64,000 nt of DNA, taken from positions 1-64,000 of the forward strand of contig JAPLCW010000028.1 in assembly GCA_026392015.1 (NCBI GenBank), written 5' to 3'. Source of the stretch: Candidatus Auribacterota bacterium (GTDB lineage Bacteria; Auribacterota; Tritonobacteria; UBA1439). The notes beneath the pieces were generated by a model that saw only the letters and a program-made list of their open reading frames with translations, did no database searches and had not been told where the DNA came from. The stretch's first letter is position 1; each line of letters starts with the position of its first letter. Position numbers and translations under genes: made by a program. Below are positions 1-9,780 of this stretch, in pieces.

Positions 1-83
1 TGAATCTGTAACAGGGCTGGAGGAGAATCCCTGCTCAGTTGGGGCGCATGCGATTCAAAGATATGGGACCCTGTACCCGGTAA

Positions 84-398
84 GTAATGGGTTAGTGTGC
101 CGTCTCAGGAATATCTTGCGTATGTTTGTCATTGCGAGCGAACGCGAAGCAATCCGACCCGAAGGGTCGTCCCGAGCGAAGCGAGGGATCTAAGATAGAT
201 CGCCACGCCCCGAATATTTCTGGGCTCGCGACGCTTCGCGGATTGCTTCGTCGCTTCGCTCCTCGCAATGACACGACTTTGTAAAGCTATTTATGGGACA
301 CGACATCAGTTATGGGGGGCATATTGCTAAGTATGTCATTCCTGCGAAAGCAGGAATCCAGATTCCATACTGGATCCCCTCCATAACTAACGCATTGT
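84..398. mobile_element. IS66-type MITE, composite copy
   Basis: The left end reads GTAATGGGTTAG and the right end CTAACGCATTGT, an inverted pair related to the four other copies in this window. Flanking 8-mers CCCGGTAA (76-83) and ACCGGTAA (399-406) match at 7 of 8 positions, as expected of a target duplication. The interior is disturbed: a second left-terminus-like stretch begins near 302 (TTATGGGGGGCATATTGC), and a separate inverted repeat sits at 128-272. The right half carries the GTCATTCCTGCGAAAGC palindrome shared by all copies. No transposase is encoded. This is the least regular of the five copies. Confidence 0.55.
128..272. repeat. REP-like inverted repeat nested in the MITE
   Basis: The arms GTCATTGCGAGCGAA (128-142) and TCGCTCCTCGCAATGAC (256-272) are inverted copies. 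Further inside, CGAAGCAATCC and GGATTGCTTCG also pair. The whole could fold into a long imperfect hairpin of about 145 nt. It carries no credible gene, and the reading frame through it on the minus strand is an accident of the repeat. Confidence 0.65.
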
Positions 399-436
399 AC
401 CGGTAAATATATTCAAGTTACTATCAGGGAGGTAAA

Positions 437-1906
437 ATGAAAATCACAAAACTCGCATTGCTCGGTGCATTTATACTCTCCATCATGCTCGTGGTGGCAC
501 AGGCGGGATACAGCCAACCCTCGGGCGCTGATAAGGCGGGCCAGGGCAAGGTCATCTACTATTGCCCCATGCATCCATCGTATACCTCTGATAAGCCGGG
601 GGACTGCCCTATCTGCAATATGCGACTCGTGAAAAAGGAACGTGACGGCGTATCGGCGTATCGGCGTGACGGCGGGGAGAAGACAGAACAGGGGACACAG
701 CCTGCAATTCACGAGTCACCCGCAGCAGCGCATGAGCATTCTGCCCATGCGATGCCCCCCCCGCCCAGCCTGAAAGGGAAAACCCCGGAAGAAGTATGCG
801 TCGAGCACCATTGCACGATGAAGAACTGCCCGATGATGATACGGGCGCATCTGCTCCCCGGAGAAAAGATTAGATGCCCGATCTGTGGTGAGTTTATCGT
901 CACTGCCAGCGGCACACTTATCGAGGTCACGAAAACCCCGCCCGAGGGCGCGAAACAACCGGAAGGGGAAAAAAAGGAGCGCAAGATTCTCTATTACCGT
1001 AATCCCATGAATCCCGAGGCGACCTCTCCTGTCCCGATGAAAGACTCGATGGGCATGGACTACGTGCCGGTATACGAGGAAGAGAAGCCCGGCCCGGCAC
1101 AGCCCGGGGTTTATATAAGCCCGGAGAAACAGAAGCTCATAGGTATCGCCACTACGGAGATTAAAAAAGTTACTCTTGTCAAAATAGTGCGCGCCTCGGG
1201 GAAGATCGCCTATAACCCGGAGTTGTTCGTTACGCAGGAAGAGTTCATCCAGGCGATCGAGAGCGAGGATAATCTCAAAAATTCACAATTATCGGATGCT
1301 GTCGAGAGGGCCAGGGAGCTGACCGAGGCGGCGAGGCGGAAACTCAAACTTCTTGGCATGAACGATGATCAGATTGCGCAGCTCGAAAAGACAAGAAAGG
1401 CCGACCAGGGTCTTTACCTCCCTAGCAAAGGAGAAGGCGTATGGGGGTATTTTTCCGTCTACGAATACGAGATCGGCCTCATCAAGGTCGGCGCACCCGT
1501 GGATATATCGGCAACTGCGTACCCCGGCGAGAAGTTCGAGGGCAAAGTGGCATCGATTAATCCTGTGCTCGATCCGGCCACCAGGACAAACGAGGTACGC
1601 GTCGAGGTTTCGAATCCCGGAGACAAACTTAAACCGGAGATGTTCATTACGGCGTCCATAATAGTCAACCTTGGAGATAAACTCGCCGTCCCCGATTCGG
1701 CGGTTATCGACACCGGGCTGAGGAAGATTGTCTACCTCTCCAAAGGGGAGGGTATGCTGGAGTCACAAGAGATCAAAGTGGGGCAAAAGGCGGAAGGGTA
1801 TTACGAGGTGATCGAGGGATTGCATACAGGAGATAATGTTGTCACATCAGGAAATTTTTTCGTTGATTCGGAGAGCAGCCTTAAATCCGCGATCGGCTCT
1901 CAATAG
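437..1906 (+). CDS. cusB: CusB-like RND periplasmic adaptor with two heavy-metal-binding domains
   Basis: Membrane-fusion protein of a copper/silver RND efflux system, linking the inner-membrane pump to an outer-membrane channel. A strong ribosome site (GGAGGT, 428-433) precedes the ATG, and residues 1-24 form a signal peptide. Residues about 41-67 are a Cys/His/Met-rich heavy-metal-binding domain (YYCPMHP...CPIC). A second, Cys-poor copy at about 184-213 has the typical PMNP...MGMDY pattern. Between them lies a further Cys/His/Met-rich stretch with CxxC motifs (VCVEHHC...CPICGE). The lipoyl/barrel adaptor domains fill the C-terminal half with a short helical hairpin. It runs 43 bp upstream of cusA, so one operon is likely. 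No TolC/CusC-type channel gene is in the window; it may lie upstream. Family assignment is firm; Cu/Ag specificity follows from the domain and the neighbour. Confidence 0.9.
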   Translation: MKITKLALLGAFILSIMLVVAQAGYSQPSGADKAGQGKVIYYCPMHPSYTSDKPGDCPICNMRLVKKERDGVSAYRRDGGEKTEQGTQPAIHESPAAAHEHSAHAMPPPPSLKGKTPEEVCVEHHCTMKNCPMMIRAHLLPGEKIRCPICGEFIVTASGTLIEVTKTPPEGAKQPEGEKKERKILYYRNPMNPEATSPVPMKDSMGMDYVPVYEEEKPGPAQPGVYISPEKQKLIGIATTEIKKVTLVKIVRASGKIAYNPELFVTQEEFIQAIESEDNLKNSQLSDAVERARELTEAARRKLKLLGMNDDQIAQLEKTRKADQGLYLPSKGEGVWGYFSVYEYEIGLIKVGAPVDISATAYPGEKFEGKVASINPVLDPATRTNEVRVEVSNPGDKLKPEMFITASIIVNLGDKLAVPDSAVIDTGLRKIVYLSKGEGMLESQEIKVGQKAEGYYEVIEGLHTGDNVVTSGNFFVDSESSLKSAIGSQ

Positions 1907-1949
1907 CATCAGCATGAATAATAATCGCCATTACTCTGGATAACTACAC

Positions 1950-4900
1950 ATGGGCAAGTTAATCGATAAGACCATCGAATTCACCGCGCACAACAAGTTG
2001 ATAACTTTCCTACTTGTCGGCGTCGCCGTCGCGGGCGGTATCGCGGCGATCAAAAATATCCCCCTTGACGCCATCCCCGATCTCTCAGATACGCAGGTGA
2101 TCGTCTTTACAAAATGGGACAGGCCTCCGCAACTGATTGAAGATCAAGTCACCTATCCGATCGTGGCGGCGCTGCTTGGCGCCCCCAAGGTGAAGGACAT
2201 CCGCGGCTTTTCGGACTACGGCTTTTCCTATGTCTACGTCATCTTCGACGACGGGACGGACGTCTACTGGGCACGCTCAAGGGTTCTTGAATATCTTTCC
2301 AAGGTGATCCCGCAGCTCCCGCCTGATGTGAGTGTAGAACTGGGGCCCGATGCGACAGGTGTGGGGTGGGTATTTGAATATGTGCTCGTTGATGAAACAG
2401 GGAAGTATTCCCTCCAGGACCTCACCACCTTCCAGAGATGGCATCTCAAATATGCGCTGCAATCCGTGAAAGGGGTCGCGGAAGTGACCAGCGTTGGCGG
2501 CTTCGTAAAACAATACCAGGTAGTGGTAAATCCGGACGCCCTGCTCTCCTACAATATTCCTCTGGGCGATGTGGTGATGGCCCTTAAAAAATCAAACCAG
2601 GAAGTTGGCGCCAGACTCATCGAATTTTCCGGACGGGAGTATATGGTCACCATCCGGGGCTATATCAAGTCATTGAAAGACGTTGAAGAGATCGTGCTCA
2701 AGCTCGACAAGAACGGCATCCCGGTTAAGATAAAGGACGTGGCAAAGGTCCAGTTCGGGCCTGATATCCGGAGGGGCGTCGCAGACCTCAATGGCGAGGG
2801 TGAGGTCGTGGGCGGCATCGTCGTCATGCGTTACAAGGAAAATGCCTTGAAGGTGATCGAGCGGGTTAAAGAGAAACTCCGCGACATCCAGCTCCCCGAA
2901 GGGGTAAAGCTCGTAGTAACCTATGACCGCGCTGATCTTATTCTGAAAGCTATCCATACCCTGAAGAAAGAGCTCTTTCAGGAAATGGCCGTCGTGAGCC
3001 TCGTCATCCTGGTTTTCCTCCTGCATATCCCCTCGGCGTTGATCCCGATCATCACTCTCCCCGTCGCGGTGATTATTTCGTTCATTCCAATGTATTTCAT
3101 GGGGCTTAGCTCAAACGTAATGAGCCTCGGAGGAATTGCGATTGCCATCGGAGCAATGGTTGATGCGGCGATCGTCGTCGTGGAGAATTCCCACAAGAAA
3201 CTCTCCGTATGGCAAGAGTCGGGAAGGGTCGGAGACTATCATAGCGTGCTCTTGGAGTCCCTCAAGGAAGTGGGAGGGCCGGCGTTCTACTCGCTCCTGG
3301 TAATCGCAGTAGCCTTTTTGCCGATCTTCACTCTAGAAGGAATGGAGGGCCGTCTCTTCAAGCCGCTCGCCTTCACCAAGAACTTCGCGATGTTTTTTGC
3401 TGCCCTCCTGGCTATCACGCTCGATCCGGCGGTTAGGTTTTTATTCATGCGGCTCGATTTTTACAGTTTCCGGCCCCGGTGGCTCTGCAGTATCGTCAAC
3501 CATGTTTTTGTCGGGACAATCCACGCAGAAGAAAAACACCCGGTCAGCCGCTTCCTTTTCAAGTGCTATGAGCCGGTCGTTCACTTCGTGCTCAGAAAAC
3601 CGCGCCTCATCATCGCTTCTGCGGCGGCGCTTTTCCTCTTCAGCATGCCCTTCTTTGTGAAGATCGGCAAGGAATTCATGCCACCTCTGAATGAGGGGAC
3701 CATCCTCTATATGCCCACCACACCCCCCGGCATTTCCGTCACCGAGGCCACGAAGCTCTTGCGGCTTCAGGACAAGATCCTGAAATCTTTTCCTGAAGTG
3801 GTGAGTGTGTTCGGCAAAGCCGGCCGTGCGGACACATCCACAGATCCAGCCCCCTTCTCAATGATGGAGACGGTCGTTGTGTTGAAACCGCAAAATGAAT
3901 GGCGGCATAAACCGAGATGGTACTCTCGCGTAGTTCCCGGATTTCTGCAGGGGCCGCTCCGCCTGATCTGGCCCGACACGATCTCCTGGGATGATCTCGT
4001 CACGGAAATGGACAATAAGTTGCAGCTCCCCGGGCAGGTCAATGCCTGGACACTCCCCATCAAGGCGCGGATCGACATGCTCACCACCGGCGTGCGCACC
4101 CCCGTCGGGATCAAGATATTCGGCGATAACGTCGCGACGATAGAAACAATCGGCGCTCAAATTGAACAGCAGCTTAAGAAAGTCAAGGGAACGCGAAGTA
4201 TTTACGCGGAGCGAACCTCCGGCGGCTATTTTGTCGATATCGATTTAAAAAGGGATGAAATCGCGCGGTATGGCCTGACGATTGAAGACGCTCAGATGCA
4301 GCTCATGTCGGCGATAGGAGGCGAAAATATCACCATCACAGTCGAAGGCAGGGAACGCTATCCTGTCAACATCCGATACCCTCGCGAGCTCAGGGATGAT
4401 ATTGACAAATTGAAGAAGGTTTACGTATCTACCCCGTCGGGCGCGAACATACCGCTTGCGCAGATCGCCGATATCAAACTGACCACCGGACCGTCGATGA
4501 TCAGGGATGAAAACGGTCGCCTCTCCGGCTATGTATATGTCGATATCGCCGACAGGGATCTCGGGAGCTACGTGAACGAGGCGAAGTCAATACTGCGGAA
4601 TAGTCTAAAATTACCCGCCGGCTATTCGCTTGTGTTCAGCGGACAATATGAATTCATGGAGCGGGTAAAGCAAAGAATGAAATTTGTATTGCCGCTGACC
4701 CTGTTCATCATCTTTTTCTTGCTGCATTTGAATACCCGCAGTTACGTGAAGACATTTATTGTATTGCTCGCCGTCCCGTTCTCCCTCATCGGCGTGGTGT
4801 GGATCCTATATCTCCTGCACTACAACATGAGCATCGGGGTGTGGGCGGGAATCATCGCGCTCCTGGGCGTTGACGCGGAGACGGGGATTTTCATGCTGCT

Positions 4901-5243
4901 CTATCTCGATCTCTCCTATGATGATATGAAGAAGAAAGGGCTCCTGCGCACGGTGAGCGACCTGAAGGAAGCGGTCATCCATGGCGCCGTCAAGAGGATC
5001 CGGCCGAAGATGATGACCGTCGGAACGACATTCATAGGGCTCCTCCCCATCATGTGGGCGCAAACGTACGAACTGGGCGCTGATGTGACCAAGAGGATCG
5101 CCGCGCCAATGGTGGGCGGAATATTCAGTTCATTCGCCATGGAACTCATTGTGTACCCTGCAATTTATTTTCTATGGAAGAAGAAGGGACTTGGCGCGCA
5201 AAGTCTTAAAGACACTATCGAAGATAAAATCGAAAAGACGTGA
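1950..5243 (+). CDS. cusA: CusA-like heavy-metal efflux RND transporter
   Basis: Inner-membrane proton-driven pump of the HME-RND family, 1097 aa, full length, with twelve predicted transmembrane helices and two large periplasmic loops. The proton-relay Asp sits in GAMVDAAIVVVEN (D405, the same number as in E. coli CusA). The three Met residues forming the CusA metal-binding cluster have equivalents: M588 (LYMPTT), M638/M639 (FSMMET) and M710 (RIDMLTTG). This points to Cu(I)/Ag(I) rather than Zn/Co/Cd. The gene follows cusB in the same direction. The ribosome site before the ATG is weak, which suits translation linked to cusB. Confidence 0.93.
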   Translation: MGKLIDKTIEFTAHNKLITFLLVGVAVAGGIAAIKNIPLDAIPDLSDTQVIVFTKWDRPPQLIEDQVTYPIVAALLGAPKVKDIRGFSDYGFSYVYVIFDDGTDVYWARSRVLEYLSKVIPQLPPDVSVELGPDATGVGWVFEYVLVDETGKYSLQDLTTFQRWHLKYALQSVKGVAEVTSVGGFVKQYQVVVNPDALLSYNIPLGDVVMALKKSNQEVGARLIEFSGREYMVTIRGYIKSLKDVEEIVLKLDKNGIPVKIKDVAKVQFGPDIRRGVADLNGEGEVVGGIVVMRYKENALKVIERVKEKLRDIQLPEGVKLVVTYDRADLILKAIHTLKKELFQEMAVVSLVILVFLLHIPSALIPIITLPVAVIISFIPMYFMGLSSNVMSLGGIAIAIGAMVDAAIVVVENSHKKLSVWQESGRVGDYHSVLLESLKEVGGPAFYSLLVIAVAFLPIFTLEGMEGRLFKPLAFTKNFAMFFAALLAITLDPAVRFLFMRLDFYSFRPRWLCSIVNHVFVGTIHAEEKHPVSRFLFKCYEPVVHFVLRKPRLIIASAAALFLFSMPFFVKIGKEFMPPLNEGTILYMPTTPPGISVTEATKLLRLQDKILKSFPEVVSVFGKAGRADTSTDPAPFSMMETVVVLKPQNEWRHKPRWYSRVVPGFLQGPLRLIWPDTISWDDLVTEMDNKLQLPGQVNAWTLPIKARIDMLTTGVRTPVGIKIFGDNVATIETIGAQIEQQLKKVKGTRSIYAERTSGGYFVDIDLKRDEIARYGLTIEDAQMQLMSAIGGENITITVEGRERYPVNIRYPRELRDDIDKLKKVYVSTPSGANIPLAQIADIKLTTGPSMIRDENGRLSGYVYVDIADRDLGSYVNEAKSILRNSLKLPAGYSLVFSGQYEFMERVKQRMKFVLPLTLFIIFFLLHLNTRSYVKTFIVLLAVPFSLIGVVWILYLLHYNMSIGVWAGIIALLGVDAETGIFMLLYLDLSYDDMKKKGLLRTVSDLKEAVIHGAVKRIRPKMMTVGTTFIGLLPIMWAQTYELGADVTKRIAAPMVGGIFSSFAMELIVYPAIYFLWKKKGLGAQSLKDTIEDKIEKT

Positions 5244-5285
5244 TTGATAAATCAATGCTCTCCCTTATGATCGGGTTACCTTGAA

Positions 5286-6629
5286 ATGACAGTTCAAACC
5301 CTCAACAGCCCTCATGTGATGAATTTCGTTTGCTTCCTAACCTTTGTAACCTTCATCGTAGTATTCGGATTGATTATCTGGGAAAAGATCCCCCGGATGT
5401 ATCTGGCATTATTTGGCGCCGTCTTTGTGGTTGCGCTGGGGGTATTTGACATCACGCAGGCGATAGCCGTTGTAAACTGGGAGACAATCGGTTTTCTCCT
5501 GGGAATGCTCCTGCTGATCGAGATCCTCGCCGAGTCAGGTTTTTTCCGCTGGGTGTCGCTGGTCCTGGCCAGGGCACTGAAATATCAACCGCTCAAGATT
5601 TTGATTTTCTTCCCCGTCTTGTCTTTTATTTTATCGGCCTTTATCAATTCTATAACGGTGATGGTCTTTCTGTCGGTGATCACATATGAATTGAGCAAAC
5701 TCCTCAAATTTGACCTCCTCCCGGTCATCGTGAGCGAGGTTGTGCTGTCAAATATAGGCGGGGCGGCGACGCTTGTGGGCGATCCTCCTAATATAATTCT
5801 GGGTACCGTGCTGGGTTTTGGGTTTATTGATTTCCTTGTCCATAACGCACCTATTGCGATAATTGCCGGAGGGGCGGCCATCTGCGTGAGCTATATGATG
5901 AATAGGAATAAATTTGCCAGGTTGCATCCTCATGTGGAACTGGAGGAGATAAAAAATATCGTCCCCCGCTCACAGATAACAAATCATTATCTTCTCAAGT
6001 GCGGGCTGACGGGAATAACCGTCGCCCTTATTCTCCTCATCGGGAAGCCGCTCTTTGAGAGACTCGGCATACCGGTACACATCTCCACAGCCTCTCTTCT
6101 CCCCGCATTTGCCATCCTCACCTTCGGGGGGAAAAAAATATACCGGCACCACTTCATCCGCAGAATTGATTCCGAGTCACTCCTCTTCTTTATCGGCCTA
6201 TTTATTCTCATCGGAGCTCTCGAGAAGAGATTTATAATCCAGGCATCGGTTAATTATCTTGCCTCCCTATTCACGACATCAGGGGGATTCATCAGCTCCA
6301 TCTTCTGGGGATCATCAATTTTCTCGGCTTTCGTGGATAACGTGCCGCTTGCCATGGCAATGAGCTATGTCATAAAACAGAGCGTGATGGATAGAATCGT
6401 TCCCGCGGCAGGCATCCTGGTCTGGGCAACCAGTCTCGGCGTGGATCTGGGGGGTACTCTCACCCCTATCGGCGCTTCCTCGAATGTCGTGGCGTATTCC
6501 TACCTGGAAAAGAATGGCATCAAGGTCAGTTGGGGGCGCTGGCTACGGTTGGCACTTCCGCAAGGCATTATAGCCTTGGTTATAAGTTATCTGGGAATTT
6601 TAATCAAACTGCACCTGAACTTCTTTTAG
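5286..6629 (+). CDS. ArsB/NhaD-type (ion transporter superfamily) permease
   Basis: Polytopic membrane protein of 447 aa with about eleven hydrophobic helices. It contains both re-entrant-loop signatures of the IT superfamily: GGAATLVGDPPNIILG in the first half and GGTLTPIGASSNVVAYSY in the second. Members export arsenite (ArsB), exchange Na+/H+ (NhaD) or carry dicarboxylates. The sequence alone does not choose among these. It lies 42 bp after cusA and before a Ca2+ ATPase, so a metal or ion homeostasis role is reasonable. No arsR or arsC is nearby, which argues against a dedicated arsenic operon. The start is uncertain because no ribosome site is visible; an alternative Met lies 12 codons in. 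Confidence 0.8.
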   Translation: MTVQTLNSPHVMNFVCFLTFVTFIVVFGLIIWEKIPRMYLALFGAVFVVALGVFDITQAIAVVNWETIGFLLGMLLLIEILAESGFFRWVSLVLARALKYQPLKILIFFPVLSFILSAFINSITVMVFLSVITYELSKLLKFDLLPVIVSEVVLSNIGGAATLVGDPPNIILGTVLGFGFIDFLVHNAPIAIIAGGAAICVSYMMNRNKFARLHPHVELEEIKNIVPRSQITNHYLLKCGLTGITVALILLIGKPLFERLGIPVHISTASLLPAFAILTFGGKKIYRHHFIRRIDSESLLFFIGLFILIGALEKRFIIQASVNYLASLFTTSGGFISSIFWGSSIFSAFVDNVPLAMAMSYVIKQSVMDRIVPAAGILVWATSLGVDLGGTLTPIGASSNVVAYSYLEKNGIKVSWGRWLRLALPQGIIALVISYLGILIKLHLNFF

Positions 6630-6645
6630 TGAACATCGCGCGATA

Positions 6646-6673
6646 TTGACGGATACGATTTCTGCGCTATACT
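6646..6673 (+). promoter_or_regulatory. Sigma-70-type promoter for the P-type ATPase
   Basis: TTGACG (6646-6651) and TATACT (6668-6673) are separated by 16 bp, close to the vegetative consensus. They lie in the 91-bp gap before the ATPase gene. Downstream, ACCGG...CCGGT (about 6682-6701) forms a small hairpin or dyad in the 5' leader. A ribosome site AAGGA precedes the ATG at 6721. The ATPase can therefore be transcribed apart from the cus genes. Confidence 0.55.
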
Positions 6674-6720
6674 GCTCATACCACCGGTGAATAATTCCGG
6701 TAAAAACAACAAGGATATCA

Positions 6721-9420
6721 ATGTCTCAGGATAAATTTTACACTGGCACAGCCGAAGAATCGGCAAAAACCCTCCGTACAGACTTGAAAGCCGGCCTGGC
6801 AGAGGGCGAAGCCCGCCGCCGCCTTGAGGAATTCGGCCCCAACCGGCTCGAAGAAAAGAAGGGCGCGTCGCCGCTCAGGATCCTGATCGAGCAGTTTCAG
6901 GACTTCATTATCTGGGTGCTCATCGGCGCCGCCCTGGTCTCGGGATTTCTGCAGGAGTGGATTGACGCCTTCGCGATCATTGGCATCGTCATCGTCAATG
7001 CGATCCTTGGATTCATTCAGGAATACCGCGCGGAAAAATCTCTTGCTGCCTTAAAAAAGCTCTCCTCCCCCACTTCAAAAGTTATTCGCGGCGGGCGGAG
7101 TGATATCATTGCCTCGAGAGAACTCGTCCCGGGCGATCTCATCGAATTGGAGGCGGGAGACAATGTCCCGGCCGATAGCCGCCTTGTCTGGCTTACCGCA
7201 AACTTCAGCGTCCATGAGGCGAGCCTTACGGGCGAATCAACCCCCGTAATGAAAACGAGCCACGCCCTGGAAGAGAAAGAGGTTCCTCTCGCCGACAGGG
7301 CCAACATGGTATACATGGGCACCTCGATTTCCTTCGGGAAAGCGAGAGCGCTTGTCACCGGCACCGGCATGCAGACCGAGCTTGGAAAGATCGCCGGGAT
7401 GATCCAGGAGATAGAGCGCGAGGCCACGCCTCTCCAACGGAAGCTCGAGGCGTTTGGGAAATGGATTGTGTATCTTTGCTTCGCGCTGGTGGCGATGGTG
7501 TTTGCGTTGGGCCTGCTTCGGGGCGGGAAGCTTCTCGATATGTTCCTCACCGCGGTAAGCCTCGCGGTCGCCGCTATTCCCGAGGGATTGCCGGCAGTGG
7601 TAACGATTGCCCTCGCCCTAGGCGTCCAGCGCATGGTCAGACGCCACGCGCTGATCAGGAAGCTCCCTTCCGTGGAGACGCTTGGATGCGCCACGGTCAT
7701 ATGCTCCGACAAAACGGGGACTCTGACCAAGAACGAGATGACCGTCCAGGCCATCTATGCGGGGGGCAGCCTGTTCAGGATAACCGGAATAGGATATGCT
7801 CCGGTCGGAAAATTCCTTCTCGATGATGCACCGGCCCGGCCTGAAGATCATCCCGCGCTCTCAGAAACGCTGAGATGCGCAGCCCTGTGCAATAGCGCGC
7901 AGCTTGTGAAGGAGAACGGAGGATATAAGATACTCGGCGATCCGACTGAGGGGGCCCTCCTGACGGCCGCGGCGAAGGCGGATATATGGAAAACCGTGAT
8001 TGAGGGGGAATTCCCCTTTATCGATGAGATCCCGTTCGATTCCGAGCGCAAGAAGATGACGATGGTGCGTAAACGCGATGGACGGATCATCGCCTTCGTC
8101 AAAGGGGCGCCCGATATATTGATCGACGATTGCGCCACCCTTTTTGAACAGGGAGGAGCGAGAATCTTATCCCCCGAAGATAGAAAAGCGATTCTGGAGT
8201 CGAACAGCGCCATGGCGGACCAGGCGATGCGGGTCCTGGCGGTCGCGTATAGGGTTTTCGATTCTCCCCCCGAAAGCTACGAGCCGGCGCATATTGAGAA
8301 GAATCTCACCTTCCTGGGCTTGATTGCCATGATCGACCCGCCCCGGGAAGAGGTCAAGGCCGCGATAGGCGAATGCAAAGTCGCCGGGATCAAAACAGTG
8401 ATGATCACCGGCGATCATAAAAATACCGCCGTGGCCATCGCGCGCCAGCTCGGGTTCTTTAAAGGAGATTCCATCGCGTTGAGCGGGGAAGAACTGGACA
8501 GCCTCTCCGAGGCAGAATTCAGCAGCGAGGTGGAGCGCGTTCCCGTGTATGCCCGCGTTTCTCCAGAGCACAAGCTGCGTATCGTGCGCGCGCTGCGCAA
8601 GAAGGGCGAGATAGTCGCGATGACCGGAGACGGGGTGAACGACGCCCCCGCGGTGAAAGAGGCGGATATCGGCGTTGCGATGGGGATCACGGGGACCGAT
8701 GTCACCAAGGAAGTGTCGGATATGGTGATCACCGATGACAACTTCGCCTCGATCGTCGCAGCCGTCGAGGAGGGGCGGGGAATCTATGACAATATTCTGA
8801 AATTCATCCACTATCTCTTATCCTGCAACACGGGAGAGATACTCGTCATGTTTACCTCCTCTCTTGTCGGCTGGCCGGTACCTCTTCTCCCTATCCAGAT
8901 TCTCTGGGTCAATCTCGTCACCGACGGGCTACCCGCCCTCGCTCTGGGCGTCGATCCGGTGGACCCGAAGATCATGGATCGCCCCCCACGCACACCGGAG
9001 GAGTCGGTCGTCACAAAGCAGCGGGCATATTTGATGCTCGTGCAGGGCGCCTTCATTGCGCTGTGCAGTCTGGCAGCTTTCTATTTTGTGCTGTATGTGG
9101 AAAGGGAGGGGCTGGAGCGCGCGCGGACAGCCGCGTTCATCGTGCTCGCGGTATCACAGCTCTTTCACTCATTCAACTGCCGTTCAATGACGGAATCGCT
9201 TTTCCGGATCGGCGTCTTCTCGAACGGGAAACTCGTAGCCGCCACGGCAGTGTCGTTCATGCTTCAGATGGTGGTGGTCTACGTCCCTTTTCTGCGGGAC
9301 ATATTCAAAACTGCGTATCTCGGAAGCTTTGACTGGCTGCTTGTAATCGCCATTTCCTCTTTCCCTCTCTGGGCAATGGAGCTGGCAAAGGTGATAATAA
9401 GAAAACGAGAGGATTATTAG
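6721..9420 (+). CDS. P2-type Ca2+-transporting ATPase
   Basis: ATP-driven cation pump of the plasma membrane, 899 aa, full length for bacterial P2A enzymes. Visible in order: an N-terminal cation-ATPase domain; the actuator TGES loop (LTGESTPV); M4 with PEGL; the phosphorylation site CSDKTGTLTKNEMT (D330); the nucleotide-binding domain with KGAPD; the hinge MTGDGVNDAPAVKEADIG; and six C-terminal helices. Calcium ligands known from SERCA are matched in M4 (Glu of PEGL), M5 (SCNTGE) and M6 (NLVTDG). In M8 the SERCA Glu seems to be replaced by Gln (VSQLFHSFN), as in plasma-membrane Ca2+ ATPases that move one ion. Ca2+ is the likely substrate, Mn2+ possible. Confidence 0.92.
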   Translation: MSQDKFYTGTAEESAKTLRTDLKAGLAEGEARRRLEEFGPNRLEEKKGASPLRILIEQFQDFIIWVLIGAALVSGFLQEWIDAFAIIGIVIVNAILGFIQEYRAEKSLAALKKLSSPTSKVIRGGRSDIIASRELVPGDLIELEAGDNVPADSRLVWLTANFSVHEASLTGESTPVMKTSHALEEKEVPLADRANMVYMGTSISFGKARALVTGTGMQTELGKIAGMIQEIEREATPLQRKLEAFGKWIVYLCFALVAMVFALGLLRGGKLLDMFLTAVSLAVAAIPEGLPAVVTIALALGVQRMVRRHALIRKLPSVETLGCATVICSDKTGTLTKNEMTVQAIYAGGSLFRITGIGYAPVGKFLLDDAPARPEDHPALSETLRCAALCNSAQLVKENGGYKILGDPTEGALLTAAAKADIWKTVIEGEFPFIDEIPFDSERKKMTMVRKRDGRIIAFVKGAPDILIDDCATLFEQGGARILSPEDRKAILESNSAMADQAMRVLAVAYRVFDSPPESYEPAHIEKNLTFLGLIAMIDPPREEVKAAIGECKVAGIKTVMITGDHKNTAVAIARQLGFFKGDSIALSGEELDSLSEAEFSSEVERVPVYARVSPEHKLRIVRALRKKGEIVAMTGDGVNDAPAVKEADIGVAMGITGTDVTKEVSDMVITDDNFASIVAAVEEGRGIYDNILKFIHYLLSCNTGEILVMFTSSLVGWPVPLLPIQILWVNLVTDGLPALALGVDPVDPKIMDRPPRTPEESVVTKQRAYLMLVQGAFIALCSLAAFYFVLYVEREGLERARTAAFIVLAVSQLFHSFNCRSMTESLFRIGVFSNGKLVAATAVSFMLQMVVVYVPFLRDIFKTAYLGSFDWLLVIAISSFPLWAMELAKVIIRKREDY

Positions 9421-9451
9421 TCTGATCTATTCATCAACTTTTAATGTCTCA

Positions 9452-9558
9452 ACCGCGGATCACGCTGATTACGCGGATTCTTGTTTGTAATTAGTCCAAT
9501 CCCTGCCTATGCCGAAGCGGAGCTCCGGCTCCGCGCAGGCAGGCGCGAAATCCGCGGT
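9452..9558. repeat. Empty inverted-repeat element, 9-bp-period arms
   Basis: The left arm is three imperfect 9-mers, CGCGGATCA-CGCTGATTA and then CGCGGATTC, starting at about 9456. A partial inverted right arm (AATCCGCGGT) ends near 9558. Between them is a GC-rich hairpin (CTGCCTATGCCGAAG... with CCGCGCAGGCAGG). It contains no gene. It belongs to the same arm class as the repeats framing the GxxExxY gene at 21.8-22.2 kb. Confidence 0.55.
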
Positions 9559-9641
9559 CTCATGCTTTACTCCGTTAAAATTGCTCTTTTGTACTTCTGA
9601 TAAATAATTAAGGTTAGAATGGGTCGGTTAAGAATATTCTT

Positions 9642-9780
9642 ATGCATTTTGGGAAAGTAGGTGCGCGGGGCCTTTGCTTTTGCAGGATGGCAGTCGAGCC
9701 CCATGGAAACAGGATCGGCGTGAAAAGTAAACTGGGCAAAGGAAACACATTTTATATCACGATGGCAGAAAGGATACGCC
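9642..9780 (+). pseudogene. Remnant of a histidine kinase C-terminus
   Basis: The translated frame reads ...ARGLCFCRMAVEPHGNRIGV followed by KSKLGKGNTFYITMAE. This is recognisably the end of a HATPase_c domain (G2 box GLxxCRxxVExHGGxIxV, then SxxGxGTxFxxTLP). Nothing of the dimerisation domain, phospho-His or N/G1 boxes lies upstream, because the sequence before about 9640 is repeats. The remnant runs straight into the response-regulator ATG at 9781, so a former kinase-regulator pair has been cut down to the regulator plus about 45 kinase residues. Confidence 0.6.

Noticed and set aside
92-274. Open frame of 60 codons on the minus strand
   Set aside because: It is read through the arms of an inverted repeat and has no ribosome site.
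5286-6629. Dedicated arsenite efflux gene (arsB)
   Set aside because: The family is right, but there is no arsR, arsC or arsM nearby and the superfamily has many substrates.
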